This document shows positions 1 through 6,247 of a DNA stretch of 47,903 nucleotides, in pieces (the stretch's first letter is position 1; every line of letters starts with the position of its first letter). The position numbers and the translations under genes are program-made. A model generated the notes under the pieces. The model did no database searches, was not told the DNA's origin, and saw only the letters and a list, made by a program, of their open reading frames with translations. Source of the DNA: a virus; the IMG/VR virus record IMGVR_UViG_3300028590_000028, positions 1 through 47,903 of that record; one strand, given 5' to 3'.

Positions 1-258
1 TGGGAAGTATTGGCGCTTGCAGCCGATGGCATGGAAAACGGGGAAATAGCCATGCGCATGGGAGTCTCGAAACACACCGTCGCTTGCCATATTTCCAAGC
101 TCTTGGATTTGCTGGTGGAGGAGAGCACCCAGCGAAGCCGGGATAATATCCGCATCCGCTACTTGGAAGCCAAGGAACGCGCCGCCCTGCTACGTGCCGC
201 AGAGGAGCAAGCCGCAGCCGATGAAATCGACGTGGAGAGCATGCTGGGAACCGATTGA
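1..258 (+). CDS. LuxR/GerE-type HTH protein, 5' end missing
   Basis: The frame is already open at base 1, so only the last 85 residues are in the window. The visible part begins W-E-V-L-A-L-A-A-D-G and continues N-G-E-I-A, G-V-S-K-H-T-V and H-I-S-K-L, which is the spacing of the LuxR/GerE helix-turn-helix (EVLxLxAxGxxNxEIAxxLxVSxxTVxxHI). The HTH is followed by a charged helical tail rich in Glu, Ala and Arg (residues 40-85). A DNA-binding regulatory role is inferred from the family. Whether an N-terminal sensor or receiver domain exists cannot be seen. Sigma-70 region 4-like HTHs look similar and remain an alternative. Confidence 0.72.
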   Translation, partial: WEVLALAADGMENGEIAMRMGVSKHTVACHISKLLDLLVEESTQRSRDNIRIRYLEAKERAALLRAAEEQAAADEIDVESMLGTD

Positions 259-302
259 AACCGCCCTTCCCCTCACCCCTGAAAAAATAAATTGAAATAC
301 TG

Positions 303-331
303 TTGACCGAATCCCGGCCCCCGCGTATCCC
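303..331 (+). promoter_or_regulatory. candidate promoter in the gap after the HTH gene
   Basis: TTGACC at 303-308 is followed by 17 bases and TATCCC at 326-331 in the 100-base gap before the gene at 359. The -35 is good and the -10 is poor. The stretch just upstream is AT-rich, unlike its surroundings. This is the only promoter-like pair I see in the gap. Confidence 0.35.
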
Positions 332-351
332 TTCAACCGTAACGACTGACC

Positions 352-357
352 CACGCC
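352..357 (+). repeat. TCACGCC(A) start-abutting element, first of 13 copies
   Basis: A near-constant element, consensus (A/C)(T/C)TCACGCC(A), sits 0-6 bases before the start codon of 13 plus-strand genes. Copies are at 352-357 (CACGCC), 646-652, 843-849 (TTACGCC), 1139-1145, 1567-1573, 2116-2122, 2385-2391, 2941-2947, 4237-4243, 4880-4886 (ACACGCC), 7415-7421, 15786-15792 and 24587-24593. Nearly all of these genes follow an intergenic gap rather than an ATGA overlap; the one at 4887, which overlaps its neighbour, is the exception. The second codon is nearly always A-rich (AAA, AAC, AAT, ACC). The position is too close to the start for Shine-Dalgarno pairing. Function is unknown. Confidence 0.85.
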
Positions 358-358
358 A

Positions 359-595
359 ATGAAAACTGAAACCATCACCGCCGCCATCGCCAATCGCCTT
401 CGTGCCGAAGGACGCGAAATAGTTCTCATGGAAGCTCAAGCCGAGATCCAGCTGTCAACGGGGGGAACGCTTCTGGTTCCTGGCCCGCTCCCAATTGGCT
501 CCATGCACGAAACTCAGTGGGGTTTCCGTAAGGTCATCGCCAATCGTCCCGAATATTGGGCAGACATCACTCCTGACTGCCCGACCAACTGCTGA
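359..595 (+). CDS. hypothetical protein, 78 aa
   Basis: I do not recognise this protein. It is soluble-looking, with an N-terminal Ala/Arg-rich helix (T-A-A-I-A-N-R-L-R-A-E-G-R) and a hydrophobic strand around residues 36-46. The start is fixed by the CCACGCCA element abutting ATG, since no in-frame ATG nearby has a ribosome site. It heads a run of single genes each separated by a short gap and each with its own copy of that element. Confidence 0.6.
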   Translation: MKTETITAAIANRLRAEGREIVLMEAQAEIQLSTGGTLLVPGPLPIGSMHETQWGFRKVIANRPEYWADITPDCPTNC

Positions 596-653
596 CAATT
601 CGCCGGGGCGCGCCGGGATACGCGCAACCCGTCAACCCCTAACACTCACGCCA

Positions 654-836
654 ATGAAGACTCTCGAAACCATCATCGCCTCCCTCGCCTACGCCATCCA
701 GACGCCACAGCGCATGCGCCTCCGCCGCAATGTCCGCGCCTGGCTCCCCACCGCCATTAAGAAAGGCCCCCGTTCCGTCGAATGGGACTTTGTAGCCAAG
801 TGGAGTTTCCAGCTCCGCATGATGGAAATCCGCTAA
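654..836 (+). CDS. hypothetical small basic protein, 60 aa
   Basis: Unrecognised, strongly basic (many Arg/Lys in residues 18-40) with an amphipathic N-terminus. An upstream in-frame ATG at 495 would overlap the previous gene by 100 bases. The TCACGCCA element ending one base before 654 marks the likelier start. The leader at 624-640 (GCAACCCGTCA-ACCCCT) recurs almost identically at 1113-1130 before the gene at 1146. Confidence 0.6.
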   Translation: MKTLETIIASLAYAIQTPQRMRLRRNVRAWLPTAIKKGPRSVEWDFVAKWSFQLRMMEIR

Positions 837-850
837 CCTATCTTACGCCA

Positions 851-1105
851 ATGAATCCTGCATCCATGTCCACCGAATCCTTGCAAAAGGAATACCTTGA
901 AATGAACAAAGCCCTTTTCGGGCGCATGTTCGGCCACAATGCCGCAGCATGGCAGGAAGAGGTGGCCGCCGAACTTCACAAGCGCGGCATCACGGAGATC
1001 CCGAATCCCTTCGGCGCGATTCCCGTTCGCCTGAATGCCCGCCAGGTTCAATCCGGCCTCGCCATCGCCCGCAGCATGGCCACCGATGGGAAAATCCGCG
1101 CCTGA
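851..1105 (+). CDS. hypothetical protein, 84 aa
   Basis: Unrecognised. It is helical, with a Met-rich N-terminal half (repeated Met at 1, 6, 18, 26) and a short C-terminal basic segment. The start follows a TTACGCCA element in a 14-base gap, and earlier in-frame Met codons lie inside the preceding gene. No membrane segment or metal motif is visible. Confidence 0.6.
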   Translation: MNPASMSTESLQKEYLEMNKALFGRMFGHNAAAWQEEVAAELHKRGITEIPNPFGAIPVRLNARQVQSGLAIARSMATDGKIRA

Positions 1106-1145
1106 AATCCCCGCAACCCGTCAAACCCCTTTCCCTACTCACGCC

Positions 1146-1439
1146 ATGAACGAAGAACTACCTCCACCCGTGCCTCCGGCGAAGATCATCAAGCGCATCC
1201 GCGCCACGGAGAAACAACGGAAGACTCCGCATGGAGCATTCCCTTACCCCGCCACACCCGACCGGATTCCTGAGACTATCAGGACCGCGCGTCGGCAGTC
1301 CGGCGGTCTCGTCTACCAATGCCCGGAGGCATGCTGGCCAACGCATTTCCGGGCGTGGCAGCACGCTTACAGCAAGGACCCGAGCAACAAGGAAATCCCG
1401 GAACCTTTCCCGTTCTTCCACGTCCTTTTCGGATACTGA
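1146..1439 (+). CDS. hypothetical protein, 97 aa
   Basis: Unrecognised. It opens with a proline-rich stretch (E-E-L-P-P-P-V-P-P-A-K) and a basic helix, then an aromatic C-terminal half rich in Trp, Phe, Tyr and His, with two Cys (Q-C-P-E-A-C). Two Cys alone do not make a convincing zinc site. The start abuts a TCACGCC element. A 135-base gap with a strongly structured RNA follows. Confidence 0.6.
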   Translation: MNEELPPPVPPAKIIKRIRATEKQRKTPHGAFPYPATPDRIPETIRTARRQSGGLVYQCPEACWPTHFRAWQHAYSKDPSNKEIPEPFPFFHVLFGY

Positions 1440-1459
1440 CCCCGCCCCTTTCCTTGGTA

Positions 1460-1545
1460 CCGTGAGACTGCATCGCCCGATGGTTCCCTGCGAGCCATCG
1501 GGCATCCTGGGCGAAGGGTGCCGCGACAAGGCCCCGGTCTCACGG
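1460..1545 (+). ncRNA. candidate structured RNA, three-way-junction-like
   Basis: Outer helix P1 pairs CCGTGAGAC (1460-1468) with GTCTCACGG (1537-1545), nine perfect pairs. Inside it P2 pairs GCCCGATGG (1475-1483) with CCATCGGGC (1495-1503), nine perfect pairs with an 11-nt loop. A weaker third helix GGGC (1509-1512)/GCCC (1531-1534) could complete a three-way fold. The whole lies in the gap between genes ending at 1439 and starting at 1575, 22 bases before the TCACGCCA element. No U-tract follows, so it is not a simple terminator. It could be a 5' UTR control element or a small RNA. Confidence 0.55.
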
Positions 1546-1574
1546 AAACCAGAAACGCTTAAATACTCACGCCA

Positions 1575-2024
1575 ATGAAAACCTCACGCCCTAGCGCCAA
1601 ACGCCAACGCATCGCCCGCTTTTACGATTCCATGACCCGCATGGGTTTCACGTATGAAGAAACCGAAATTCTCCGCCGTGCTCAAATGACCCTGCATCGC
1701 TGGGCTGAACGCGAGTGCAATGGTGAAGTGGAGCGCGATGAGGAAACCGGGAAGACCTACGCCGTTTACGACAATGGCCGGCGCATGGTCCGCACGCCTG
1801 CCCCCGACCGGGAGACCGGAGCATTGAAGCGCATCAGGGAGACCGTGGATATTCGGAACGCCCGGGAGGCTGCCGCCAGCGAATACAAGACTCGCGAGGC
1901 GCTCCCGAACCTTGTCGCCTACCATCAGACCGACCCCCGCGGATGTGCGCTCTACCTTGTGGAAGGGTCGCCGGTTGACGACGTTTCCAGCTACTACTCC
2001 CGGGGTTTCGCTGTCTGCATCTGA
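1575..2024 (+). CDS. conserved phage protein of unknown function, 149 aa
   Basis: The layout matches a widespread family of uncharacterised phage proteins: a helical region with L-H-R-W-A-E-R-E-C-N-G, an E-R-D-E-x-T-G-K turn, P-D-R-E-x-G-A-L-K-R, then Y-x-Q-T-D-P-R-G-C-A-L-Y and a terminal Y-x-R-G-x-A-V-C. The biochemical role of the family is not known to me. The start is set by the TCACGCCA element (1567-1573). Complete by comparison with the order of motifs. Confidence 0.8.
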   Translation: MKTSRPSAKRQRIARFYDSMTRMGFTYEETEILRRAQMTLHRWAERECNGEVERDEETGKTYAVYDNGRRMVRTPAPDRETGALKRIRETVDIRNAREAAASEYKTREALPNLVAYHQTDPRGCALYLVEGSPVDDVSSYYSRGFAVCI

Positions 2025-2043
2025 TAACCCTTTCCAGCCAAAC

Positions 2044-2098
2044 GCCCGCCGGTCTCCCGGCACCCCTTTGCAATGGCCCCGTGTAAGGGCCGGCGGGC
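2044..2098 (+). other. long intergenic RNA hairpin
   Basis: GCCCGCCGG (2044-2052) pairs perfectly with CCGGCGGGC (2090-2098), and the helix extends inward by three more pairs including two G-U. The 31-nt or longer interior is C-rich with possible minor pairing. It fills most of the gap before the gene at 2128. No poly-U tract follows, so a terminator is unlikely. It carries one copy of the CCGGTCTC 8-mer. Confidence 0.5.
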
Positions 2099-2127
2099 AC
2101 CCTCTCAAATCTCAATCACGCCAAGCC

Positions 2128-2289
2128 ATGGAACCGGATTGTTTCGACCTTCACGCATGGATTCAAGAGAACCGCCCGCGAGAAGCGGACGCGTCCCGAT
2201 ACCTTAGCCATACCGCACAGTACAAGTTTCACCTCTCTGTGTGGCGTGCTGCCGGTAGTCCTGAAATTGAAATGGAGTCCGCACCATGA
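2128..2289 (+). CDS. hypothetical small protein, 53 aa
   Basis: Unrecognised acidic/aromatic small protein (D-C-F-D-L-H-A-W-I-Q-E-N). The start is taken six bases after a TCACGCC element (2116-2122), a slightly longer spacing than at most other copies. Its stop overlaps the start of a 30-residue membrane peptide gene in an ATGA junction, which implies coupled translation. Confidence 0.55.
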   Translation: MEPDCFDLHAWIQENRPREADASRYLSHTAQYKFHLSVWRAAGSPEIEMESAP

Positions 2290-2378
2290 GAAACCCCGCA
2301 ATCCCGTACGCTTCGGCCATCGCCGCGTGCATCGCGGCTGCCTGGTCGCTCATCCTGACCGCTTGCCTCTACCTCTAA
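2286..2378 (+). CDS. small single-span membrane peptide, 30 aa
   Basis: ATG at 2286 overlaps the preceding stop (ATGA) and opens a frame of 30 residues ending TAA at 2376-2378. Residues 9-30 are almost entirely hydrophobic (A-S-A-I-A-A-C-I-A-A-A-W-S-L-I-L then T-A-C-L-Y-L), a single transmembrane helix with an R-N-P N-terminal flank. The gene then leaves only 13 bases to the next start. Role unknown; candidates include a holin-like or inner-membrane regulatory peptide, but nothing specific shows this. Confidence 0.5.
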   Translation: MRNPAIPYASAIAACIAAAWSLILTACLYL

Positions 2379-2391
2379 CCGAACTCACGCC

Positions 2392-2925
2392 ATGAACTCC
2401 GACACTCAAGACTTTCTCGAAGCCCTCCTTTTTGTCGCCGCCGATGGGCAGCATCAGGGGCACAATCACCGCGCAAACTGGACCATCCATCAATTCCACC
2501 CCGAATTCCAGGAAGCCGTTGACCGCTTCATTTCAGGATTCCGGGAATACCTGACCGCGAAAGCGGACGAAATGACCGAAGGGCCGGAATCGGCTTTCGA
2601 TGATGTGCTTTTCGGCTACCTCGACAACCCGGACGACTGCGAGCGCTCTTTCGGTGGCAACGTCTTTTTCTCCCTCTCCGGCCATGGTGTCGGATTTTGG
2701 GACGACTCTAACGGGGAGCGCGGGAAAGCCCTGCAATCGGCCCTAGAGGCTTATTCCGCGCAGGACTCCCGGCAGCGTTTCGAGGGCAAGTATCGTTTCG
2801 AGGAATTGGAGAGCAACCTCGCCAAGTTCTCCGGCAAGATCCACCTCGCCTTCCGCACTGCCGCGCATCGCCGCGAATACCTCGACAAGTATTTCGGACT
2901 GAACCCCGCCCCGGTCTCCCGCTAA
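2392..2925 (+). CDS. hypothetical protein, 177 aa
   Basis: Unrecognised. It is acidic and helical with a His cluster (G-Q-H-Q-G-H-N-H-R) near residue 22 and a G-x-G-V-G-F-W-D-D turn near residue 100. The C-terminal half is a charged amphipathic region. The His cluster could bind metal, but no known motif is met. Start abuts TCACGCC (2385-2391). Confidence 0.65.
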   Translation: MNSDTQDFLEALLFVAADGQHQGHNHRANWTIHQFHPEFQEAVDRFISGFREYLTAKADEMTEGPESAFDDVLFGYLDNPDDCERSFGGNVFFSLSGHGVGFWDDSNGERGKALQSALEAYSAQDSRQRFEGKYRFEELESNLAKFSGKIHLAFRTAAHRREYLDKYFGLNPAPVSR

Positions 2926-2947
2926 CCCCTCAACTCGAAATCACGCC

Positions 2948-3148
2948 ATGAAAACCTATGACGCCGAACCCGGCGAAAACATTTACAGCGCGGCCCGCAA
3001 CGCCATCGCCCGGGCGAAGGAAGCCGACGAACGTGTGACCCTGCTTTTCAACGAACTCGAAATCACGGTGTCCCCTCAGTCCTTCGCCGATGACATCGCC
3101 ATGATCTATAATCTCAAGTCGGAGGTCCGACGCCACGCATCCCGATAG
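2948..3148 (+). CDS. conserved small phage protein, 66 aa
   Basis: The pattern G-E-N-I-Y-x-A-A-x-x-A-I-A-x-A, then V-T-L-L-F-N-E-L-E-I-T-V and D-D-I-A-M-I-Y is typical of a family of small phage proteins of unknown function with one helix, a beta hairpin and a helix. Start abuts TCACGCC (2941-2947), with ATG AAA ACC as in many neighbours. A 293-base non-coding stretch follows. Confidence 0.65.
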   Translation: MKTYDAEPGENIYSAARNAIARAKEADERVTLLFNELEITVSPQSFADDIAMIYNLKSEVRRHASR

Positions 3149-3182
3149 CTGTTCCCCCGGACTCCGCGAAGCCGCCCCACGG

Positions 3183-3233
3183 CTGCCGCGTGACCCGCCC
3201 CGGTCGCCTTCATGGTGGCCGGGGCCGTGGCAG
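3183..3233 (+). ncRNA. nested stable hairpin in the gap before the HNH gene
   Basis: An 11-pair inner stem joins 3198-3208 (CCCCGGTCGCC) to 3214-3224 (GGTGGCCGGGG) across a 5-nt loop, with two G-U pairs. An outer stem of eight pairs joins CTGCCGCG (3183-3190) to CGTGGCAG (3226-3233). The interior bulge is TGACCCG on one side and one base on the other. It begins 34 bases after the stop at 3148. No U-tract follows. It may be a 3' UTR stabiliser or part of a small RNA ending at the terminator at 3411. Confidence 0.5.
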
Positions 3234-3346
3234 TAGAAAGTAACCGCTGCCGATGATTCCCTTGAACACTGCCCCGGTCTCGTGCATCTTCGGTCCGCCG
3301 CAAGGCCCCGTTGATACCGGGAATGAAAGAACACCACATGCAAACG

Positions 3347-3422
3347 CCCGTCAGTCCTGTCTTCTGCCGCTTAGTTCTTTCGCGGGTATCACGGAAGGCA
3401 GGACTGACGGGCTTTTTCGTTT
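3347..3422 (+). terminator. intrinsic terminator with a long loop
   Basis: CCCGTCAGTCCTG (3347-3359) pairs perfectly with CAGGACTGACGGG (3399-3411), 13 pairs, followed at once by CTTTTTCGTTT. The loop is 39 nt. This is the clearest rho-independent terminator in the left arm. It ends about 20 bases before the HNH gene start, so the HNH gene would need its own promoter or read-through. Confidence 0.8.
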
Positions 3423-3441
3423 GGCCGTGAAAAAGAGAATT

Positions 3442-3954
3442 ATGGGATCCCAGAATCCCGCGATCGAAAAAGCAATAGCCGAAGGGCTGCACTATTCAGA
3501 GGGAGCCTTGCGTTGGGCGGACGGGAAACCAGTGGGTTTGATTAAGCCCAACCACAAGGGTTATTGGCGTGTAACCATACGCATTGAAGGCGTGAAGTAT
3601 GAGTTCACTGCGGCGCGTGTAGTTTGCTGGGTAGTATATGGCCCACCGCCTTTTCCTGCGGCAATGGTAGATCACATAAATCGAATCAGGACAGATGACA
3701 GGCCTGAAAATCTAAGATGGGTAGGCCCGAAGGAAAACGCCCTCAACACGGATTGGACGAAAGCACGCGAGAATCACGCGCAGAGCGCCTTGAGAAACCG
3801 TGGAGAGGGAAGTTCTGGAGCCAAGCTAACAGAAACCCAGGTCCGAGAGATCCGGTCTCGCCCTGAAGTGTCTAAAGTCCTCGCGAAAGAATATGGAGTC
3901 ACTCACGATCAAATTCAAAAAATCCGGCGTTTCGAGCACTGGAAACACATCTAA
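3442..3954 (+). CDS. HNH homing-type endonuclease with C-terminal HTH-like tail
   Basis: 170 residues. V-D-H-I-N-R-I-R-T-D-D-R-P-E-N-L-R-W-V is the core of the HNH_3-type nuclease (H, N, and the D-N-R-x-x-N-L-R-W pattern); it follows a beta-rich segment with Y-W-R-V-T-I. The C-terminal part, S-G-A-K-L-T-E-T-Q-V-R-E-I-R, is the small HTH seen on many free-standing phage HNH proteins. The family nicks or cuts DNA at specific sites and commonly moves between phages. ATG 3442 is chosen; GTG at 3427 is in frame and possible. Codon usage is less GC-biased than in neighbours (ATA, AGG, AAA), which fits acquisition. Confidence 0.88.
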   Translation: MGSQNPAIEKAIAEGLHYSEGALRWADGKPVGLIKPNHKGYWRVTIRIEGVKYEFTAARVVCWVVYGPPPFPAAMVDHINRIRTDDRPENLRWVGPKENALNTDWTKARENHAQSALRNRGEGSSGAKLTETQVREIRSRPEVSKVLAKEYGVTHDQIQKIRRFEHWKHI

Positions 3955-3976
3955 CATCCCCAACCCCGTTCACCCG

Positions 3977-4213
3977 ATGCACCCGCACCCTTCACCCGGC
4001 CCCGATGCCGCCCTCAGATACCTCATCGCGAGGAACGCTCTCCCGAAGCTCCAGGTCCCCGTTCCCGTCCTGTTCCGCACCGATGCCCGGCAAGCCGAGG
4101 CCATCCGTCGCGGGCGGCGCGCGGCCGCGGAGTCCCGGTCTCGGGGCAGCCGACGGAGGCTGGCGGCATGGGGGATCGGTCTCCCGTTCACCTTCTTTTC
4201 ACTGAACCGCTAA
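3977..4213 (+). CDS. hypothetical basic protein, 78 aa
   Basis: Unrecognised. It starts H-P-H-P-S-P-G-P and has an Arg-rich middle (repeated R-R-G-R-R, R-S-R-G-S-R-R-R) before a hydrophobic end. It lacks the TCACGCC element and the composition is close to random GC-rich sequence, so it may not be a real gene. It fills the gap between the HNH gene and 4244 and no other frame does so better. Confidence 0.4.
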   Translation: MHPHPSPGPDAALRYLIARNALPKLQVPVPVLFRTDARQAEAIRRGRRAAAESRSRGSRRRLAAWGIGLPFTFFSLNR

Positions 4214-4243
4214 CTACTAGAAACACCGTAATAAATTCACGCC

Positions 4244-4435
4244 ATGACTAAAAAAGAACAGAAACTCCACGATGAACTTGTGAAGTGCTCCGACGTGCTC
4301 GCCATGCTCCACAATGCCGGGGCCATCACCACCAAGATGATCCTCGCAGGATCGCAGGGGAAAGGCGGGATGGTCTGGTCCCGGGAAGCGGTCGAATCGG
4401 CTCAAAAGGTCATCAAGGAGGTGAAGGCATCATGA
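4244..4435 (+). CDS. hypothetical small protein, 63 aa
   Basis: Unrecognised. Charged helix (K-K-E-Q-K-L-H-D-E-L), a short hydrophobic region with A-G-A-I-T-T-K-M-I-L-A-G, then an amphipathic C-terminal helix. Start abuts TCACGCC (4237-4243), preceded by an AT-rich 15 bases. It opens a chain of coupled genes running to 7367. Confidence 0.6.
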   Translation: MTKKEQKLHDELVKCSDVLAMLHNAGAITTKMILAGSQGKGGMVWSREAVESAQKVIKEVKAS

Positions 4436-4659
4436 CACCAGCACGCAACCTCAGGCTGATCGCCGGTCTCATCGCAGGAGCCATGACTCCCGGCGCAAGG
4501 AACTACGGAAGCCCGAACCCTGCATGGCGGGGAGCCTACGGAGCATCCCGCCCTTACGACCGGCAGCGCTATGAAGGTGCCGCCAACCGGAAGCAGTGCG
4601 CCCGTCGCCGGGCGAAGAACAAGGCAGCCCGGGCATCCCGGAAGCGCAACCGCAAGTAA
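4432..4659 (+). CDS. hypothetical very basic protein, 75 aa
   Basis: Unrecognised. Residues 50-75 are almost all Arg, Lys, Ala and Asn, suggesting nucleic-acid binding. The first third has a weak hydrophobic stretch (L-I-A-G-L-I-A-G-A-M). Start overlaps the preceding stop (ATGA). Confidence 0.55.
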   Translation: MTPARNLRLIAGLIAGAMTPGARNYGSPNPAWRGAYGASRPYDRQRYEGAANRKQCARRRAKNKAARASRKRNRK

Positions 4660-4662
4660 GCC

Positions 4663-4890
4663 GTGAAACACGTCACCATCGCCGGCCTTGAACAACGTAG
4701 GCAGGCCCGGATCGCCGAACGCCACCGCGCCAAGACGGAGAAGCTGCGTGCCTTGAAGGTGCCCCGGGGAGAGAAGCGCGAGATCCGGATGATGCAACTG
4801 TTCTTCTCATCGCTTCCACACGATGACCTGCGGGCAGCCTACACCGCCGTGAAAGCGGCACTCGAAAAACGAAAGAAGAACACGCCATGA
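4663..4890 (+). CDS. hypothetical basic helical protein, 75 aa
   Basis: Unrecognised. The first 45 residues are a highly basic helix (R-R-Q-A-R-I-A-E-R-H-R-A-K), the remainder amphipathic. GTG at 4663 is used as start, three bases after the previous stop, because no ATG near the 5' end is in frame. Its end overlaps the gene at 4887. Confidence 0.55.
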   Translation: MKHVTIAGLEQRRQARIAERHRAKTEKLRALKVPRGEKREIRMMQLFFSSLPHDDLRAAYTAVKAALEKRKKNTP

Positions 4891-5063
4891 AAACGAAAGT
4901 CATCGAACTCTCGCGTCACGAACGCCAGTTGCTCCGGGAGTGCATTGACGCGAAGACCACGCTCCACGGGACCCTGTGTCCCGGCGACATGACCGAGGAA
5001 GAACTGGAGGACCTCGAAACCGAAAAGCGCCTGCTGGCCCAACTCAAACGCAGACTCCAATGA
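4887..5063 (+). CDS. hypothetical small protein, 58 aa
   Basis: Unrecognised. Start follows ACACGCC (4880-4886), placed inside the end of the previous gene. The product is a charged helical hairpin: S-R-H-E-R-Q-L-L-R-E, a T-L-C-P-G-D turn, then E-E-E-L-E-D-L-E-T-E-K-R-L-L-A-Q-L-K, likely a coiled coil. Stop overlaps the next ATG. Confidence 0.6.
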   Translation: MKTKVIELSRHERQLLRECIDAKTTLHGTLCPGDMTEEELEDLETEKRLLAQLKRRLQ

Positions 5064-5362
5064 GCACCCCCGCCGCCCAAGCCGCCCGCCAGCGCTGCCT
5101 CGCACGCATCGACCGCGCCCGCCAGGAACTCGTGCAGGCGTTCATCGAGGCCACGCCCTGCTGCGGCTGGGCCGATGGCCCGGACAGCCCGTATCACTTG
5201 CTCGACAAGGCCAGCGACGACATCAAGGCCCTCTGGCACAAGGTCAATGACGCCCCTTACCCGGAGCGCCTTGACTCCGAGGACGGGAAGCCGGTCTCGC
5301 CGCGGATCGAAAGCCAGCGAATGCCGATGGACCTGAAACGCTCAACCGGGAGGGACGGGTGA
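5060..5362 (+). CDS. hypothetical protein, 100 aa
   Basis: Unrecognised. N-terminal basic helix (A-R-Q-R-C-L-A-R-I-D-R-A-R-Q-E-L), a P-C-C-G-W-A-D-G-P turn near residue 33, an acidic helix, and a basic C-terminal tail. Coupled to both neighbours by 4-base overlaps. Confidence 0.6.
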   Translation: MSTPAAQAARQRCLARIDRARQELVQAFIEATPCCGWADGPDSPYHLLDKASDDIKALWHKVNDAPYPERLDSEDGKPVSPRIESQRMPMDLKRSTGRDG

Positions 5363-5517
5363 CCCTCCTCCCTTGGATCATCGCCGCCGTGCTCGCGGTC
5401 CTCGCGGTGGCCAACTACCGCTGCATGCTCCAGTGGCGATCGGTTGCCCGGTCGTTCCAACGGGAGTGCGAGGACCTCAAGGATGAACTGAAAACGCTTA
5501 CCACCGAACACCGATGA
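5359..5517 (+). CDS. small membrane protein with coiled-coil tail, 52 aa
   Basis: GTG at 5359 overlaps the preceding stop (GTGA) with a purine-rich GGGAGGGAC seven bases upstream, a rare SD-like site here. Residues 3-19 (L-L-P-W-I-I-A-A-V-L-A-V-L-A-V-A-N) form one transmembrane helix; the rest is a charged helix. This topology resembles inner-membrane spanins (Rz-like), but the protein is short and no outer-membrane partner is seen, so it stays hypothetical. Confidence 0.55.
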   Translation: MTLLPWIIAAVLAVLAVANYRCMLQWRSVARSFQRECEDLKDELKTLTTEHR

Positions 5518-5693
5518 ACAAATTCCTCGTCAGCTATGTGGTCCAATACGGAGGGAACCCTATGTTCCACAGTCAGATCATCAAGGCCCCGGTCTTTAAT
5601 GAACAAGAGTTTCACAAGTTCCGGGAAACCTACAGCAAGACCCACGGGACACAGGTCACCATCCTTGCGGTCTCACCTATCTACACGACATGA
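5514..5693 (+). CDS. hypothetical small protein, 59 aa
   Basis: Unrecognised. Predicted alpha/beta with L-V-S-Y-V-V-Q-Y at the start and V-T-I-L-A-V-S-P-I-Y at the end, around an acidic helix F-N-E-Q-E-F-H-K-F. ATG at 5514 overlaps the previous TGA; its own stop overlaps the next ATG. The layout of two edge strands and a helix suggests a small ferredoxin-like fold, which is a guess. Confidence 0.6.
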   Translation: MNKFLVSYVVQYGGNPMFHSQIIKAPVFNEQEFHKFRETYSKTHGTQVTILAVSPIYTT

Positions 5694-6247
5694 ACACGAC
5701 TGAATTCCGCGCCGCCGTTGAGAAGATCATCGGGGTGCCACCACTACCTCCCGCAAGCCCGGTGTTGCGGTGGACGCTTCCAATTCCTCACGGCGATCTG
5801 CGCGTGACCCTTCCATGGACTTCCCGGGAAGACTGTTTCAATATCCATCTCGATCTGGATGACGGGCGACCCAATCTCGGAGAGAACCCCCACACAGGAG
5901 CATGGGACATTCTTGCACGGGACTTCAACAACGACCCGGAAGCCGTGCTTCGTGAGTTGGTCCGCCGCCTTGCTGCCGCCGGCTACGAGCCACCCAAGCC
6001 CGTCATCACGATCAACCCGCCGGAGCATTACCGGAAGATCATCACCGAAGAGATCGAGCGATCCATGATGACCGGGGAAGCCGGGACGCCAGTCTTCCTC
6101 ACGGAAGAGGAGCGCCAGATCATGCGTGAACTCGTGGAGAACGCAGTCGTTGAATCCGGGCGCAAGCCTGACGGGTTCGCCGGGGCCATGTGGGAGTCCG
6201 TGATGGCCGTTTACAAATCCCTTCAAGAGAAACTCCAAAAGCCATGA
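5690..6247 (+). CDS. hypothetical protein, 185 aa
   Basis: Unrecognised. Residues 1-95 alternate strands and loops (R-V-T-L-P-W-T, F-N-I-H-L-D-L-D-D-G); residues 110-185 are helical with repeated E-E-x-R. No catalytic motif. Coupled on both sides through ATGA overlaps. Confidence 0.62.
   Translation: MNTTEFRAAVEKIIGVPPLPPASPVLRWTLPIPHGDLRVTLPWTSREDCFNIHLDLDDGRPNLGENPHTGAWDILARDFNNDPEAVLRELVRRLAAAGYEPPKPVITINPPEHYRKIITEEIERSMMTGEAGTPVFLTEEERQIMRELVENAVVESGRKPDGFAGAMWESVMAVYKSLQEKLQKP

Noticed and set aside
352-2947. CRISPR-like repeat array from the recurrent CACGCC element
   Set aside because: Copies are short, irregularly spaced and each abuts a gene start; there are no spacers and no cas genes.
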